Positions 24,928 to 39,318 of a DNA stretch of 64,000 nucleotides are shown piece after piece (position 1 is the stretch's first letter; every line of letters starts with the position of its first letter). Origin of the DNA: Auanema rhodensis (taxonomy: Eukaryota; Nematoda; Chromadorea; Rhabditida; Rhabditidae); contig OZ059895.1 of assembly GCA_964057225.1 (NCBI GenBank), positions 930,001 to 994,000 on the forward strand, read 5' to 3'. The notes under the pieces are model-generated. The model was not told the DNA's origin and made no database searches. It was given only the letters and a program-made list of their open reading frames with translations. The position numbers and the translations under genes were made by a program.

Positions 24928-26331
24928 TCAAACGATCATAACTAATTTTTGTATCAAGCGTTTCTCAATGTAGTATAGTGCATTCGATGCGGATTTTTAA
25001 GCTGCGTCGATCTGTGTTATCAGATTTGCGCTAGCTTAAAAATGCACCGAGATATCAACTGATATAAGTTCACACTTATATCCTCGATTTTCACCCTGAA
25101 GAATTAATTTTTTCGTTGAATAACATTGTCCATCGTCTTTGCCTTAAAAAAAGGAATCTAAAAACATCTACTTTTTGCTAAATTATTTTGAAATTTTTCG
25201 AAAAAAATTTTGTCAAAATGTTTTTGGAAGCAATGTTGAGTGTACATGGAAACTCAACATACACTAATGCATCATTTTTCAAACAATCATAACTAATTTT
25301 TGTATCAAGCGTTTCTCAATGTAGTATAGTGCATTCGATGCGGATTTTTAAGCTGCGTCGATCTGTGTTATCAGATTTGCGCTAGCTTAAAAATGCACCG
25401 AGATATCAACTGATATAAGTTCACACTTATATCCTCGATTTTCACCCTGAAGAATTGATTTTTTCGTTGAATAACATTGTCTATCGTTTTTGCCTTGAAA
25501 AATGGAATCTAAAAACATCTACTTTTTGCTAAATTATTTTGAAATTTTTCGAAAAAATTTTTGTCAAAATGTTTTTGGAAGCAATGTTGAGTGTACATGG
25601 AAACTCAACATACACTAATGCATCATTTTTCAAACGATCATAACTAATTTTTGTATCAAGCGTTTCTCAATGTAGTATAGTGCATTCGATGCGGATTTTT
25701 AAGCTGCGTCGATCTGTGTTATCAGATTTGCGCTAGCTTAAAAATGCACCGAGATATCAACTGATATAAGTTCACACTTATATCCTCGATTTTCACCCTG
25801 AAGAATTGATTTTTTCGTTGAATAACATTGTCTATCGTTTTTGCCTTGAAAAATGGAATCTAAAAACATCTACTTTTCGCTAAATTATTTTGAAATTTTT
25901 CGAAAAAATTTTTGTCAAAATGTTTTTGGAAGCAATGTTGAGTGTACATGGAAACTCAACATACACTAATGCATCATTTTTCAAACGATCATAACTAATT
26001 TTTGTATCAAGCGTTTCTCAATGTAGTATAGTGCATTCGATGCGGATTTTTAAGCTGCGTCGATCTGTGTTATCAGATTTGCGCTAGCTTAAAAATGCAC
26101 CGAGATATCAACTGATATAAGTTCACACTTATATCCTCGATTTTCACCCTGAAGAATTAATTTTTTCGTTGAATAACATTGTCTATCGTTTTTGCCTTGA
26201 AAAATGGAATCTAAAAACATCTACTTTTTGCTAAATTATTTTGAAATTTTTCGAAAAAATTTTTGTCAAAATGTTTTTGGAAGCAATGTTGAGTGTACAT
26301 GGAAACTCAACATACACTAATGCATCATTTT
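24928..26331 (+). repeat. Monomers 71-74, mixed order
   Basis: Four monomers combine T210 with different fronts. Monomer 71 has CTTAAAAAAAGG and a T-to-A change that shifts the A/T tract boundary near 25201-25211. Monomer 73 has TTTTCGCTAA, and monomer 74 has A179-T204 with T210. No repeated unit is seen inside the block. Confidence 0.65.
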
Positions 26332-27735
26332 TCAAACAATCATAACTAATTTGTGTATTAAGCGTTTCTCAATGTAGTATAGTGCATTCGATGCGGATTT
26401 TTAAGCTGCGTCGATCTGTGTTATCAGATTTGCGCTAGCTTAAAAATGCACCGAGATATCAACTGATATAAGTTCACACTTATATCCTCGATTTTCACCC
26501 TGAAGAATTAATTTTTTCGTTGAATAACATTGTCCATCGTCTTTGCCTTAAAAAAAGGAATCTAAAAACATCTACTTTTTGCTAAATTATTTTGAAATTT
26601 TTCGAAAAAATTTTTGTCAAAATGTTTTTGGAAGCAATGTTGAGTGTACATGGAAACTCAACATACACTAATGCATCATTTTTCAAACAATCATAACTAA
26701 TTTTTGTATCAAGCGTTTCTCAATGTAGTATAGTGCATTCGATGCGGATTTTTAAGCTGCGTCGATCTGTGTTATCAGATTTGCGCTAGCTTAAAAATGC
26801 ACCGAGATATCAACTGATATAAGTTCACACTTATATCCTCGATTTTCACCCTGAAGAATTAATTTTTTCGTTGAATAACATTGTCCATCGTCTTTGCCTT
26901 GAAAAATGGAATCTAAAAACATCTACTTTTTGCTAAATTATTTTGAAATTTTTCGAAAAAATTTTTGTCAAAATGTTTTTGGAAGCAATGTTGAGTGTAC
27001 ATGGAAACTCAACATACACTAATGCATCATTTTTCAAACAATCATAACTAATTTGTGTATTAAGCGTTTCTCAATGTAGTATAGTGCATTCGATGCGGAT
27101 TTTTAAGCTGCGTCGATCTGTGTTATCAGATTTGCGCTAGCTTAAAAATGCACCGAGATATCAACTGATATAAGTTCACACTTATATCCTCGATTTTCAC
27201 CCTGAAGAATTAATTTTTTCGTTGAATAACATTGTCCATCGTCTTTGCCTTAAAAAAAGGAATCTAAAAACATCTACTTTTTGCTAAATTATTTTGAAAT
27301 TTTTCGAAAAAATTTTTGTCAAAATGTTTTTGGAAGCAATGTTGAGTGTACATGGAAACTCAACATACACTAATGCATCATTTTTCAAACAATCATAACT
27401 AATTTTTGTATCAAGCGTTTCTCAATGTAGTATAGTGCATTCGATGCGGATTTTTAAGCTGCGTCGATCTGTGGTATCAGATTTGCGCTAGCTTAAAAAT
27501 GCACCGAGATATCAACTGATATAAGTTCACACTTATATCCTCGATTTTCACCCTGAAGAATTAATTTTTTCGTTGAATAACATTGTCCATCGTCTTTGCC
27601 TTGAAAAATGGAATCTGAAAACATCTACTTTTTGCTAAATTATTTTGAAATTTTTCGAAAAAATTTTTGTCAAAATGTTTTTGGAAGCAATGTTGAGTGT
27701 ACATGGAAACTCAACATACACTAATGCATCATTTT
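26332..27735 (+). repeat. Dimeric higher-order repeat, two copies
   Basis: Monomers 75 and 77 (A7-G22-T28, A179-C204, CTTAAAAAAAGG) alternate with 76 and 78 (A7-T22-C28, A179-C204). These are the haplotypes and order of 13691-15094. Monomer 78 has two private changes, GTGGTATC near 27473 and TCTGAAAAC near 27617. Confidence 0.8.
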
Positions 27736-30700
27736 TCAAACGATCATAACTAATTTTTGTATCAAGCGTTTCTCGATGTAGTATAGTGCATTCGATGCGG
27801 ATTTTTAAGCTGCGTCGATCTGTGTTATCAGATTTGCGCTAGCTTAAAAATGCACCGAGATATCAACTGATATAAGTTCACACTTATATCCTCGATTTTC
27901 ACCCTGAAGAATTGATTTTTTCGTTGAATAACATTGTCTATCGTTTTTGCCTTGAAAAATGGAATCTAAAAACATCTACTTTTTGCTAAATTATTTTGAA
28001 ATTTTTCGAAAAAATTTTTGTCAAAATGTTTTTGGAAGCAATGTTGAGTGTACATGGAAACTCAACATACACTAATGCATCATTTTTCAAACGATCATAA
28101 CTAATTTTTGTATCAAGCGTTTCTCAATGTAGTATAGTGCATTCGATGCGGATTTTTAAGCTGCGTCGATCTGTGTTATCAGATTTGCGCTAGCTTAAAA
28201 ATGCACCGAGATATCAACTGATATAAGTTCACACTTATATCCTCGATTTTCACCCTGAAGAATTAATTTTTTCGTTGAATAACATTGTCCATCGTCTTTG
28301 CCTTGAAAAATGGAATCTAAAAACATCTACTTTTCGCTAAATTATTTTGAATTTTTTCGAAAAAATTTTTGTCAAAATGTTTTTGGAAGCAATGTTGAGT
28401 GTACATGGAAACTCAACATACACTAATGCATCATTTTTCAAACGATCATAACTAATTTTTGTATCAAGCGTTTCTCAATGTAGTATAGTGCATTCGATGC
28501 GGATTTTTAAGCTGCGTCGATCTGTGTTATCAGATTTGCGCTAGCTTAAAAATGCACCGAGATATCAACTGATATAAGTTCACACTTATATCCTCGATTT
28601 TCACCCTGAAGAATTAATTTTTTCGTTGAATAACATTGTCCATCGTCTTTGCCTTGAAAAATGGAATCTAAAAACATCTACTTTTTGCTAAATTATTTTG
28701 AAATTTTTGGAAAAAATTTTTGTCAAAATGTTTTTGGAAGCAATGTTGAGTGTACATGGAAACTCAACATACACTAATGCATCATTTTTCAAACGATCAT
28801 AACTAATTTTTGTATCAAACGTTTCTCAATGTAGTATAGTGCATTCGATGCGGATTTTTAAGCTGCGTCGATCTGTGTTATCACATTTGCGCTAGCTTAA
28901 AAATGCACCGAGATATCAACTGATATAAGTTCACACTTATATCCTCGATTTTCACCCTGAAGAATTGATTTTTTCGTTGAATAACATTGTCTATCGTCTT
29001 TGCCTTGAAAAATGGAATCTAAAAACATCTACTTTTTGCTAAATTATTTTGAAATTTTTCGAAGAAATTTTTGTCAAAATGTTTTTGGAAGCAATGTTGA
29101 GTGTACATGGAAACTCAACATACACTAATGCATCATTTTTCAAACGATCATAACTAATTTTTGTATCAAGCGTTTCTCGATGTAGTATAGTGCATTCGAT
29201 GCGGATTTTTAAGCTGCGTCGATCTGTGTTATCAGATTTGCGCTAGCTTAAAAATGCACCGAGATATCAACTGATATAAGTTCACACTTATATCCTCGAT
29301 TTTCACCCTGAAGAATTGATTTTTTCGTTGAATAACATTGTCTATCGTTTTTGCCTTGAAAAATGGAATCTAAAAACATCTACTTTTTGCTAAATTATTT
29401 TGAAATTTTTCGAAAAAATTTTTGTCAAAATGTTTTTGGAAGCAATGTTGAGTGTACATGGAAACTCAACATACACTAATGCATCATTTTTCAAACGATC
29501 ATAACTAATTTTTGTATCAAGCGTTTCTCAATGTAGTATAGTGCATTCGATGCGGATTTTTAAGCTGCGTCGATCTGTGTTATCAGATTTGCGCTAGCTT
29601 AAAAATGCACCGAGATATCAACTGATATAAGTTCACACTTATATCCTCGATTTTCACCCTGAAGAATTAATTTTTTCGTTGAATAACATTGTCCATCGTC
29701 TTTGCCTTGAAAAATGGAATCTAAAAACATCTACTTTTCGCTAAATTATTTTGAAATTTTTCGAAAAAATTTTTGTCAAAATGTTTTTGGAAGCAATGTT
29801 GAGTGTACATGGAAACTCAACATACACTAATGCATCATTTTTCAAACGATCATAACTAATTTTTGTATCAAGCGTTTCTCAATGTAGTATAGTGCATTCG
29901 ATGCGGATTTTTAAGCTGCGTCGATCTGTGTTATCAGATTTGCGCTAGCTTAAAAATGCACCGAGATATCAACTGATATAAGTTCACACTTATATCCTCG
30001 ATTTTCACCCTGAAGAATTAATTTTTTCGTTGAATAACATTGTCCATCGTCTTTGCCTTGAAAAATGGAATCTAAAAACATCTACTTTTTGCTAAATTAT
30101 TTTGAAATTTTTGGAAAAAATTTTTGTCAAAATGTTTTTGGAAGCAATGTTGAGTGTACATGGAAACTCAACATACACTAATGCATCATTTTTCAAACGA
30201 TCATAACTAATTTTTGTATCAAACGTTTCTCAATGTAGTATAGTGCATTCGATGCGGATTTTTAAGCTGCGTCGATCTGTGTTATCACATTTGCGCTAGC
30301 TTAAAAATGCACCGAGATATCAACTGATATAAGTTCACACTTATATCCTCGATTTTCACCCTGAAGAATTGATTTTTTCGTTGAATAACATTGTCTATCG
30401 TCTTTGCCTTGAAAAATGGAATCTAAAAACATCTACTTTTTGCTAAATTATTTTGAAATTTTTCGAAGAAATTTTTGTCAAAATGTTTTTGGAAGCAATG
30501 TTGAGTGTACATGGAAACTCAACATACACTAATGCATCATTTTTCAAACGATCATAACTAATTTTTGTATCAAGCGTTTCTCAATGTAGTATAGTGCATT
30601 CGATGCGGATTTTTAAGCTGCGTCGATCTGTGTTATCAGATTTGCGCTAGCTTAAAAATGCACCGAGATATCAACTGATATAAGTTCACACTTATATCCT

Positions 30701-33700
30701 CGATTTTCACCCTGAAGAATTAATTTTTTCGTTGAATAACATTGTCCATCGTCTTTGCCTTGAAAAATGGAATCTAAAAACATCTACTTTTTGCTAAATT
30801 ATTTTGAAATTTTTCGAAAAAATTTTTGTCAAAATGTTTTTGGAAGCAATGTTGAGTGTACATGGAAACTCAACATACACTAATGCATCATTTTTCAAAC
30901 GATCATAACTAATTTTTGTATCAAGCGTTTCTCAATGTAGTATAGTGCATTCGATGCGGATTTTTAAGCTGCGTCGATCTGTGTTATCAGATTTGCGCTA
31001 GCTTAAAAATGCACCGAGATATCAACTGATATAAGTTCACACTTATATCCTCGATTTTCACCCTGAAGAATTAATTTTTTCGTTGAATAACATTGTCCAT
31101 CGTCTTTGCCTTGAAAAATGGAATCTAAAAACATCTACTTTTCGCTAAATTATTTTTAAATTTTTCGAAAAAATTTTTGTCAAAATGTTTTTGGAAGCAA
31201 TGTTGAGTGTACATGGAAACTCAACATACACTAATGCATCATTTTTCAAACGATCATAACTAATTTTTGTATCAAGCGTTTCTCAATGTAGTATAGTGCA
31301 TTCGATGCGGATTTTTAAGCTGCGTCGATCTGTGTTATCAGATTTGCGCTAGCTTAAAAATGCACCGAGATATCAACTGATATAAGTTCACACTTATATC
31401 CTCGATTTTCACCCTGAAGAATTAATTTTTTCGTTGAATAACATTGTCCATCGTCTTTGCCTTGAAAAATGGAATCTAAAAACATCTACTTTTTGCTAAA
31501 TTATTTTGAAATTTTTGGAAAAAATTTTTGTCAAAATGTTTTTGGAAGCAATGTTGAGTGTACATGGAAACTCAACATACACTAATGCATCATTTTTCAA
31601 ACGATCATAACTAATTTTTGTATCAAACGTTTCTCAATGTAGTATAGTGCATTCGATGCGGATTTTTAAGCTGCGTCGATCTGTGTTATCACATTTGCGC
31701 TAGCTTAAAAATGCACCGAGATATCAACTGATATAAGTTCACACTTATATCCTCGATTTTCACCCTGAAGAATTAATTTTTTCGTTGAATAACATTGTCC
31801 ATCGTCTTTGCCTTGAAAAATGGAATCTAAAAACATCTACTTTTCGCTAAATTATTTTTAAATTTTTCGAAAAAATTTTTGTCAAAATGTTTTTGGAAGC
31901 AATGTTGAGTGTACATGGAAACTCAACATACACTAATGCATCATTTTTCAAACGATCATAACTAATTTTTGTATCAAGCGTTTCTCAATGTAGTATAGTG
32001 CATTCGATGCGGATTTTTAAGCTGCGTCGATCTGTGTTATCAGATTTGCGCTAGCTTAAAAATGCACCGAGATATCAACTGATATAAGTTCACACTTATA
32101 TCCTCGATTTTCACCCTGAAGAATTAATTTTTTCGTTGAATAACATTGTCCATCGTCTTTGCCTTGAAAAATGGAATCTAAAAACATCTACTTTTTGCTA
32201 AATTATTTTGAAATTTTTCGAAGAAATTTTTGTCAAAATGTTTTTGGAAGCAATGTTGAGTGTACATGGAAACTCAACATACACTAATGCATCATTTTTC
32301 AAACGATCATAACTAATTTTTGTATCAAGCGTTTCTCAATGTAGTATAGTGCATTCGATGCGGATTTTTAAGCTGCGTCGATCTGTGTTATCAGATTTGC
32401 GCTAGCTTAAAAATGCACCGAGATATCAACTGATATAAGTTCACACTTATATCCTCGATTTTCACCCTGAAGAATTAATTTTTTCGTTGAATAACATTGT
32501 CCATCGTCTTTGCCTTGAAAAATGGAATCTAAAAACATCTACTTTTTGCTAAATTATTTTGAAATTTTTCGAAAAAATTTTTGTCAAAATGTTTTTGGAA
32601 GCAATGTTGAGTGTACATGGAAACTCAACATACACTAATGCATCATTTTTCAAACGATCATAACTAATTTTTGTATCAAGCGTTTCTCAATGTAGTATAG
32701 TGCATTCGATGCGGATTTTTAAGCTGCGTCGATCTGTGTTATCAGATTTGCGCTAGCTTAAAAATGCACCGAGATATCAACTGATATAAGTTCACACTTA
32801 TATCCTCGATTTTCACCCTGAAGAATTAATTTTTTCGTTGAATAACATTGTCCATCGTCTTTGCCTTGAAAAATGGAATCTAAAAACATCTACTTTTTGC
32901 TAAATTATTTTGAAATTTTTGGAAAAAATTTTTGTCAAAATGTTTTTGGAAGCAATGTTGAGTGTACATGGAAACTCAACATACACTAATGCATCATTTT
33001 TCAAACGATCATAACTAATTTTTGTATCAAACGTTTCTCAATGTAGTATAGTGCATTCGATGCGGATTTTTAAGCTGCGTCGATCTGTGTTATCACATTT
33101 GCGCTAGCTTAAAAATGCACCGAGATATCAACTGATATAAGTTCACACTTATATCCTCGATTTTCACCCTGAAGAATTGATTTTTTCGTTGAATAACATT
33201 GTCTATCGTCTTTGCCTTGAAAAATGGAATCTAAAAACATCTACTTTTTGCTAAATTATTTTGAAATTTTTCGAAGAAATTTTTGTCAAAATGTTTTTGG
33301 AAGCAATGTTGAGTGTACATGGAAACTCAACATACACTAATGCATCATTTTTCAAACGATCATAACTAATTTTTGTATCGAGCGTTTCTCAATGTAGTAT
33401 AGTGCATTCGATGCGGATTTTTAAGCTGCGTCGATCTGTGTTATCAGATTTGCGCTAGCTTAAAAATGCACCGAGATATCAACTGATATAAGTTCACACT
33501 TATATCCTCGATTTTCACCCTGAAGAATTAATTTTTTCGTTGAATAACATTGTCCATCGTCTTTGCCTTGAAAAATGGAATCTAAAAACATCTACTTTTT
33601 GCTAAATTATTTTGAAATTTTTCGAAAAAATTTTTGTCAAAATGTTTTTGGAAGCAATGTTGAGTGTACATGGAAACTCAACATACACTAATGCATCATT

Positions 33701-34755
33701 TTTCAAACGATCATAACTAATTTTTGTATCAAGCGTTTCTCAATGTAGTATAGTGCATTCGATGCGGATTTTTAAGCTGCGTCGATCTGTGTTATCAGAT
33801 TTGCGCTAGCTTAAAAATGCACCGAGATATCAACTGATATAAGTTCACACTTATATCCTCGATTTTCACCCTGAAGAATTAATTTTTTCGTTGAATAACA
33901 TTGTCCATCGTCTTTGCCTTGAAAAATGGAATCTAAAAACATCTACTTTTTGCTAAATTATTTTGAAATTTTTCGAAAAAATTTTTGTCAAAATGTTTTT
34001 GGAAGCAATGTTGAGTGTACATGGAAACTCAACATACACTAATGCATCATTTTTCAAACGATCATAACTAATTTTTGTATCAAGCGTTTCTCAATGTAGT
34101 ATAGTGCATTCGATGCGGATTTTTAAGCTGCGTCGATCTGTGTTATCAGATTTGCGCTAGCTTAAAAATGCACCGAGATATCAACTGATATAAGTTCACA
34201 CTTATATCCTCGATTTTCACCCTGAAGAATTAATTTTTTCGTTGAATAACATTGTCCATCGTCTTTGCCTTGAAAAATGGAATCTAAAAACATCTACTTT
34301 TCGCTAAATTATTTTTAAATTTTTCGAAAAAATTTTTGTCAAAATGTTTTTGGAAGCAATGTTGAGTGTACATGGAAACTCAACATACACTAATGCATCA
34401 TTTTTCAAACGATCATAACTAATTTTTGTATCAAACGTTTCTCAATGTAGTATAGTGCATTCGATGCGGATTTTTAAGCTGCGTCGATCTGTGTTATCAC
34501 ATTTGCGCTAGCTTAAAAATGCACCGAGATATCAACTGATATAAGTTCACACTTATATCCTCGATTTTCACCCTGAAGAATTGATTTTTTCGTTGAATAA
34601 CATTGTCTATCGTCTTTGCCTTGAAAAATGGAATCTAAAAACATCTACTTTTTGCTAAATTATTTTGAAATTTTTCGAAGAAATTTTTGTCAAAATGTTT
34701 TTGGAAGCAATGTTGAGTGTACATGGAAACTCAACATACACTAATGCATCATTTT
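27736..34755 (+). repeat. Tetrameric higher-order zone, five copies
   Basis: Monomers 79-98 form five 1,404-bp units. The marker CACATTTG (C96) occurs only here, at 28884, 30288, 31692, 33096 and 34500, exactly 1,404 bp apart and always with AAACG (A31). In the first two units (79-82, 83-86) the order is [G40, T210], [TTTTCGCTAA], [TTTTTGGAAA], [A31, C96, G276]; they are near identical. Later units keep the C96 member but vary the others: monomer 90 has a different rear half, and monomers 95 and 99 share the private TATCGAGCG. Confidence 0.88.
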
Positions 34756-36159
34756 TCAAACGATCATAACTAATTTTTGTATCGAGCGTTTCTCAATGTA
34801 GTATAGTGCATTCGATGCGGATTTTTAAGCTGCGTCGATCTGTGTTATCAGATTTGCGCTAGCTTAAAAATGCACCGAGATATCAACTGATATAAGTTCA
34901 CACTTATATCCTCGATTTTCACCCTGAAGAATTAATTTTTTCGTTGAATAACATTGTCCATCGTCTTTGCCTTGAAAAATGGAATCTAAAAACATCTACT
35001 TTTTGCTAAATTATTTTGAAATTTTTCGAAAAAATTTTTGTCAAAATGTTTTTGGAAGCAATGTTGAGTGTACATGGAAACTCAACATACACTAATGCAT
35101 CATTTTTCAAACGATCATAACTAATTTTTGTATCAAGCGTTTCTCAATGTAGTATAGTGCATTCGATGCGGATTTTTAAGCTGCGTCGATCTGTGTTATC
35201 AGATTTGCGCTAGCTTAAAAATGCACCGAGATATCAACTGATATAAGTTCACACTTATATCCTCGATTTTCACCCTGAAGAATTAATTTTTTCGTTGAAT
35301 AACATTGTCCATCGTCTTTGCCTTGAAAAATGGAATCTAAAAACATCTACTTTTTGCTAAATTATTTTGAAATTTTTCGAAAAAATTTTTGTCAAAATGT
35401 TTTTGGAAGCAATGTTGAGTGTACATGGAAACTCAACATACACTAATGCATCATTTTTCAAACAATCATAACTAATTTGTGTATTAAGCGTTTCTCAATG
35501 TAGTATAGTGCATTCGATGCGGATTTTTAAGCTGCGTCGATCTGTGTTATCAGATTTGCGCTAGCTTAAAAATGCACCGAGATATCAACTGATATAAGTT
35601 CACACATATATCCTCGATTTTCACCCTGAAGAATTAATTTTTTCGTTGAATAACATTGTCCATCGTCTTTGCCTTGAAAAATGGAATCTAAAAACATCTA
35701 CTTTTTGCTAAATTATTTTGAAATTTTTCGAAAAAATTTTTGTCAAAATGTTTTTGGAAGCAATGTTGAGTGTACATGGAAACTCAACATACACTAATGC
35801 ATCATTTTTCAAACAATCATAACTAATTTTTGTATCAAGCGTTTCTCAATGTAGTATAGTGCATTCGATGCGGATTTTTAAGCTGCGTCGATCTGTGTTA
35901 TCAGATTTGCGCTAGCTTAAAAATGCACCGAGATATCAACTGATATAAGTTCACACTTATATCCTCGATTTTCACCCTGAAGAATTAATTTTTTCGTTGA
36001 ATAACATTGTCCATCGTCTTTGCCTTGAAAAATGGAATCTAAAAACATCTACTTTTTGCTAAATTATTTTGAAATTTTTCGAAAAAATTTTTGTCAAAAT
36101 GTTTTTGGAAGCAATGTTGAGTGTACATGGAAGCTCAACATACACTAATGCATCATTTT
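34756..36159 (+). repeat. Monomers 99-102, mixed order
   Basis: Four monomers form the transition from the tetramer zone. Monomer 99 repeats monomer 95 (TATCGAGCG). Monomer 101 has the stem-breaking CACACATATA at 35601-35610. Monomer 102 has GGAAGCTC near 36130 in an otherwise almost invariant segment. Confidence 0.65.
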
Positions 36160-39100
36160 TCAAACGATCATAACTAATTTTTGTATCAAGCGTTTCTCGA
36201 TGTAGTATAGTGCATTCGATGCGGATTTTTAAGCTGCGTCGATCTGTGTTATCAGATTTGCGCTAGCTTAAAAATGCACCGAGATATCAACTGATATAAG
36301 TTCACACTTATATCCTCGATTTTCACCCTGAAGAATTAATTTTTTCGTTGAATAACATTGTCTATCGTCTTTGCTTTGAGAAATGGAATCTAAAAACATC
36401 TACTTTTTGCTAAATTATTTTGAAATTTTTCGAAAAAATTTTTGTCAAAATGTTTTTGGAAGCAATGTTGAGTGTACATGGAAACTCAACATACACTAAT
36501 GCATCATTTTTCAAACGATCATAACTAATTTTTGTATCAAGCGTTTCTCGATGTAGTATAGTGCATTCGCTGCGGATTTTTAAGCTGCGTCGATCTGTGT
36601 TATCAGATTTGCGCTAGCTTAAAAATGCACCGAGATATCAACTGATATAAGTTCACACTTATATCCTCGATTTTCACCCTGAAGAATTAATTTTTTCGTT
36701 GAATAACATTGTCCATCGTCTTTGCCTTGAAAAATGGAATCTAAAAACATCTACTTTTTGCTAAATTATTTTGAAATTTTTGGAAAAAATTTTTGTCAAA
36801 ATGTTTTTGGAAGCAATGTTGAGTGTACATGGAAACTCAACATACACTAATGCATCATTTTTCAAACAATCATAACTAATTTGTGTATTAAGCGTTTCTC
36901 AATGTAGTATAGTGCATTCGATGCGGATTTTTAAGCTGCGTCGATCTGTGTTATCAGATTTGCGCTAGCTTAAAAATGCACCGAGATATCAACTGATATA
37001 AGTTCACACTTATATCCTCGATTTTCACCCTGAAGAATTAATTTTTTCGTTGAATAACATTGTCCATCGTCTTTGCCTTGAAAAATGGAATCTAAAAACA
37101 TCTACTTTTTGCTAAATTATTTTGAAATTTTTGGAAAAAATTTTTGTCAAAATGTTTTTGGAAGCAATGTTGAGTGTACATGGAAACTCAACATACACTA
37201 ATGCATCATTTTTCAAACAATCATAACTAATTTGTGTATTAAGCGTTTCTCAATGTAGTATAGTGCATTCGATGCGGATTTTTAAGCTGCGTCGATCTGT
37301 GTTATCAGATTTGCGCTAGCTTAAAAATGCACCGAGATATCAACTGATATAAGTTCACACTTATATCCTCGATTTTCACCCTGAAGAATTGATTTTTTCG
37401 TTGAATAACATTGTCTATCGTCTTTGCCTTGAAAAATGGAATCTAAAAACATCTACTTTTTGCTAAATTATTTTGAAATTTTTCGAAAAAATTTTTGTCA
37501 AAATGTTTTTGGAAGCAATGTTGAGTGTACATGGAAACTCAACATACACTAATGCATCATTTTTCAAACAATCATAACTAATTTGTGTATTAAGCGTTTC
37601 TCAATGTAGTATAGTGCATTCGATGCGGATTTTTAAGCTGCGTCGATCTGTGTTATCAGATTTGCGCTAGCTTAAAAATGCACCGAGATATCAACTGATA
37701 TAAGTTCACACTTATATCCTCGATTTTCACCCTGAAGAATTAATTTTTTCGTTGAATAACATTGTCCATCGTCTTTGCCTTGAAAAATGGAATCTAAAAA
37801 AATCTACTTTTTGCTAAATTATTTTGAAATTTTTCGAAAAAATTTTTGTCAAAATGTTTTTGGAAGCAATGTTGAGTGTACATGGAAACTCAACATACAC
37901 TAATGCATCATTTTTCAAACAATCATAACTAATTTGTGTATTAAGCGTTTCTCAATGTAGTATAGTGCATTCGATGCGGATGTTTAAGCTGCGTCGATCT
38001 GTGTTATCAAATTTGCGCTAGCTTAAAAATGCACCGAGATATCAACTGATATAAGTTCACACTTATATCCTCGATTTTCACCCTGAAGAATTAATTTTTT
38101 CGTTGAATAACATTGTCCATCGTCTTTGCCTTAAAAAAAGGAATCTAAAAACATCTACTTTTTGCTAAATTATTTTGAAATTTTTCGAAAAAATTTTTGT
38201 CAAAATGTTTTTGGAAGCAATGTTGAGTGTACATGGAAACTCAACATACACTAATGCATCATTTTTCAAACGATCATAACTAATTTTTGTATTAAACGTT
38301 TCTCAATGTAGTATAGTGCATTCGATGCGGATTTTTAAGCTGCGTCGATCTGTGTTATCAGATTTGCGCTAGCTTAAAAATGCACCGAGATATCAACTGA
38401 TATAAGTTCACACTTATATCCTCGATTTTCACCCTGAAGAATTGATTTTTTCGTTGAATAACATTGTCTATCGTCTTTGCCTTGAAAAATACAATCTAAA
38501 AACATCTACTTTTTGCTAAATTATTTTGAAATTTTTCGAAAAAATTTTTGTCAAAATGTTTTTGGAAGCAATGTTGAGTGTACATGGAAACTCAACATAC
38601 ACTAATGCATCATTTTTCAAATGATCATAACTAATTTTTGTATCAAGCGTTTCTCGATGTAGTATAGTGCATTCGATGCGGATTTTTAAGCTGCGTCGAT
38701 CTGTGTTATCAGATTTGCGCTAGCTTAAAAATGCACCGAGATATCAACTGATATAAGTTCACACTTATATCCTCGATTTTCACCCTGAAGAATTAATTTT
38801 TTCGTTGAATAACATTGTCTATCGTCTTTGCTTTGAGAAATGGAATCTAAAAACATCTACTTTTTGCTAAATTATTTTGAAATTTTTCGAAAAAATTTTT
38901 GTCAAAATGTTTTTGGAAGCAATGTTGAGTGTACATGGAAACTCAACATACACTAATGCATCATTTTTCAAACGATCATAACTAATTTTTGTATCAAGCG
39001 TTTCTCGATGTAGTATAGTGCATTCGCTGCGGATTTTTAAGCTGCGTCGATCTGTGTTATCAGATTTGCGCTAGCTTAAAAATGCACCGAGATATCAACT

Positions 39101-39318
39101 GATATAAGTTCACACTTATATCCTCGATTTTCACCCTGAAGAATTAATTTTTTCGTTGAATAACATTGTCCATCGTCTTTGCCTTGAAAAATGGAATCTA
39201 AAAACATCTACTTTTTGCTAAATTATTTTGAAATTTTTGGAAAAAATTTTTGTCAAAATGTTTTTGGAAGCAATGTTGAGTGTACATGGAAACTCAACAT
39301 ACACTAATGCATCATTTT
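36160..39318 (+). repeat. Seven-monomer displaced duplication
   Basis: Monomers 103-104 (36160-36861) recur as 110-111 (38617-39318), 2,457 bp or seven monomers later. Both pairs have GCTTTGAGAAATGG in the first monomer, then CATTCGCTGCGG (C60) and TTTTTGGAAA in the second. These markers occur nowhere else in the window. The five monomers between are mixed and include several private changes, such as GATGTTTAAG near 37980 and AAATACAATC near 38490. Confidence 0.8.
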
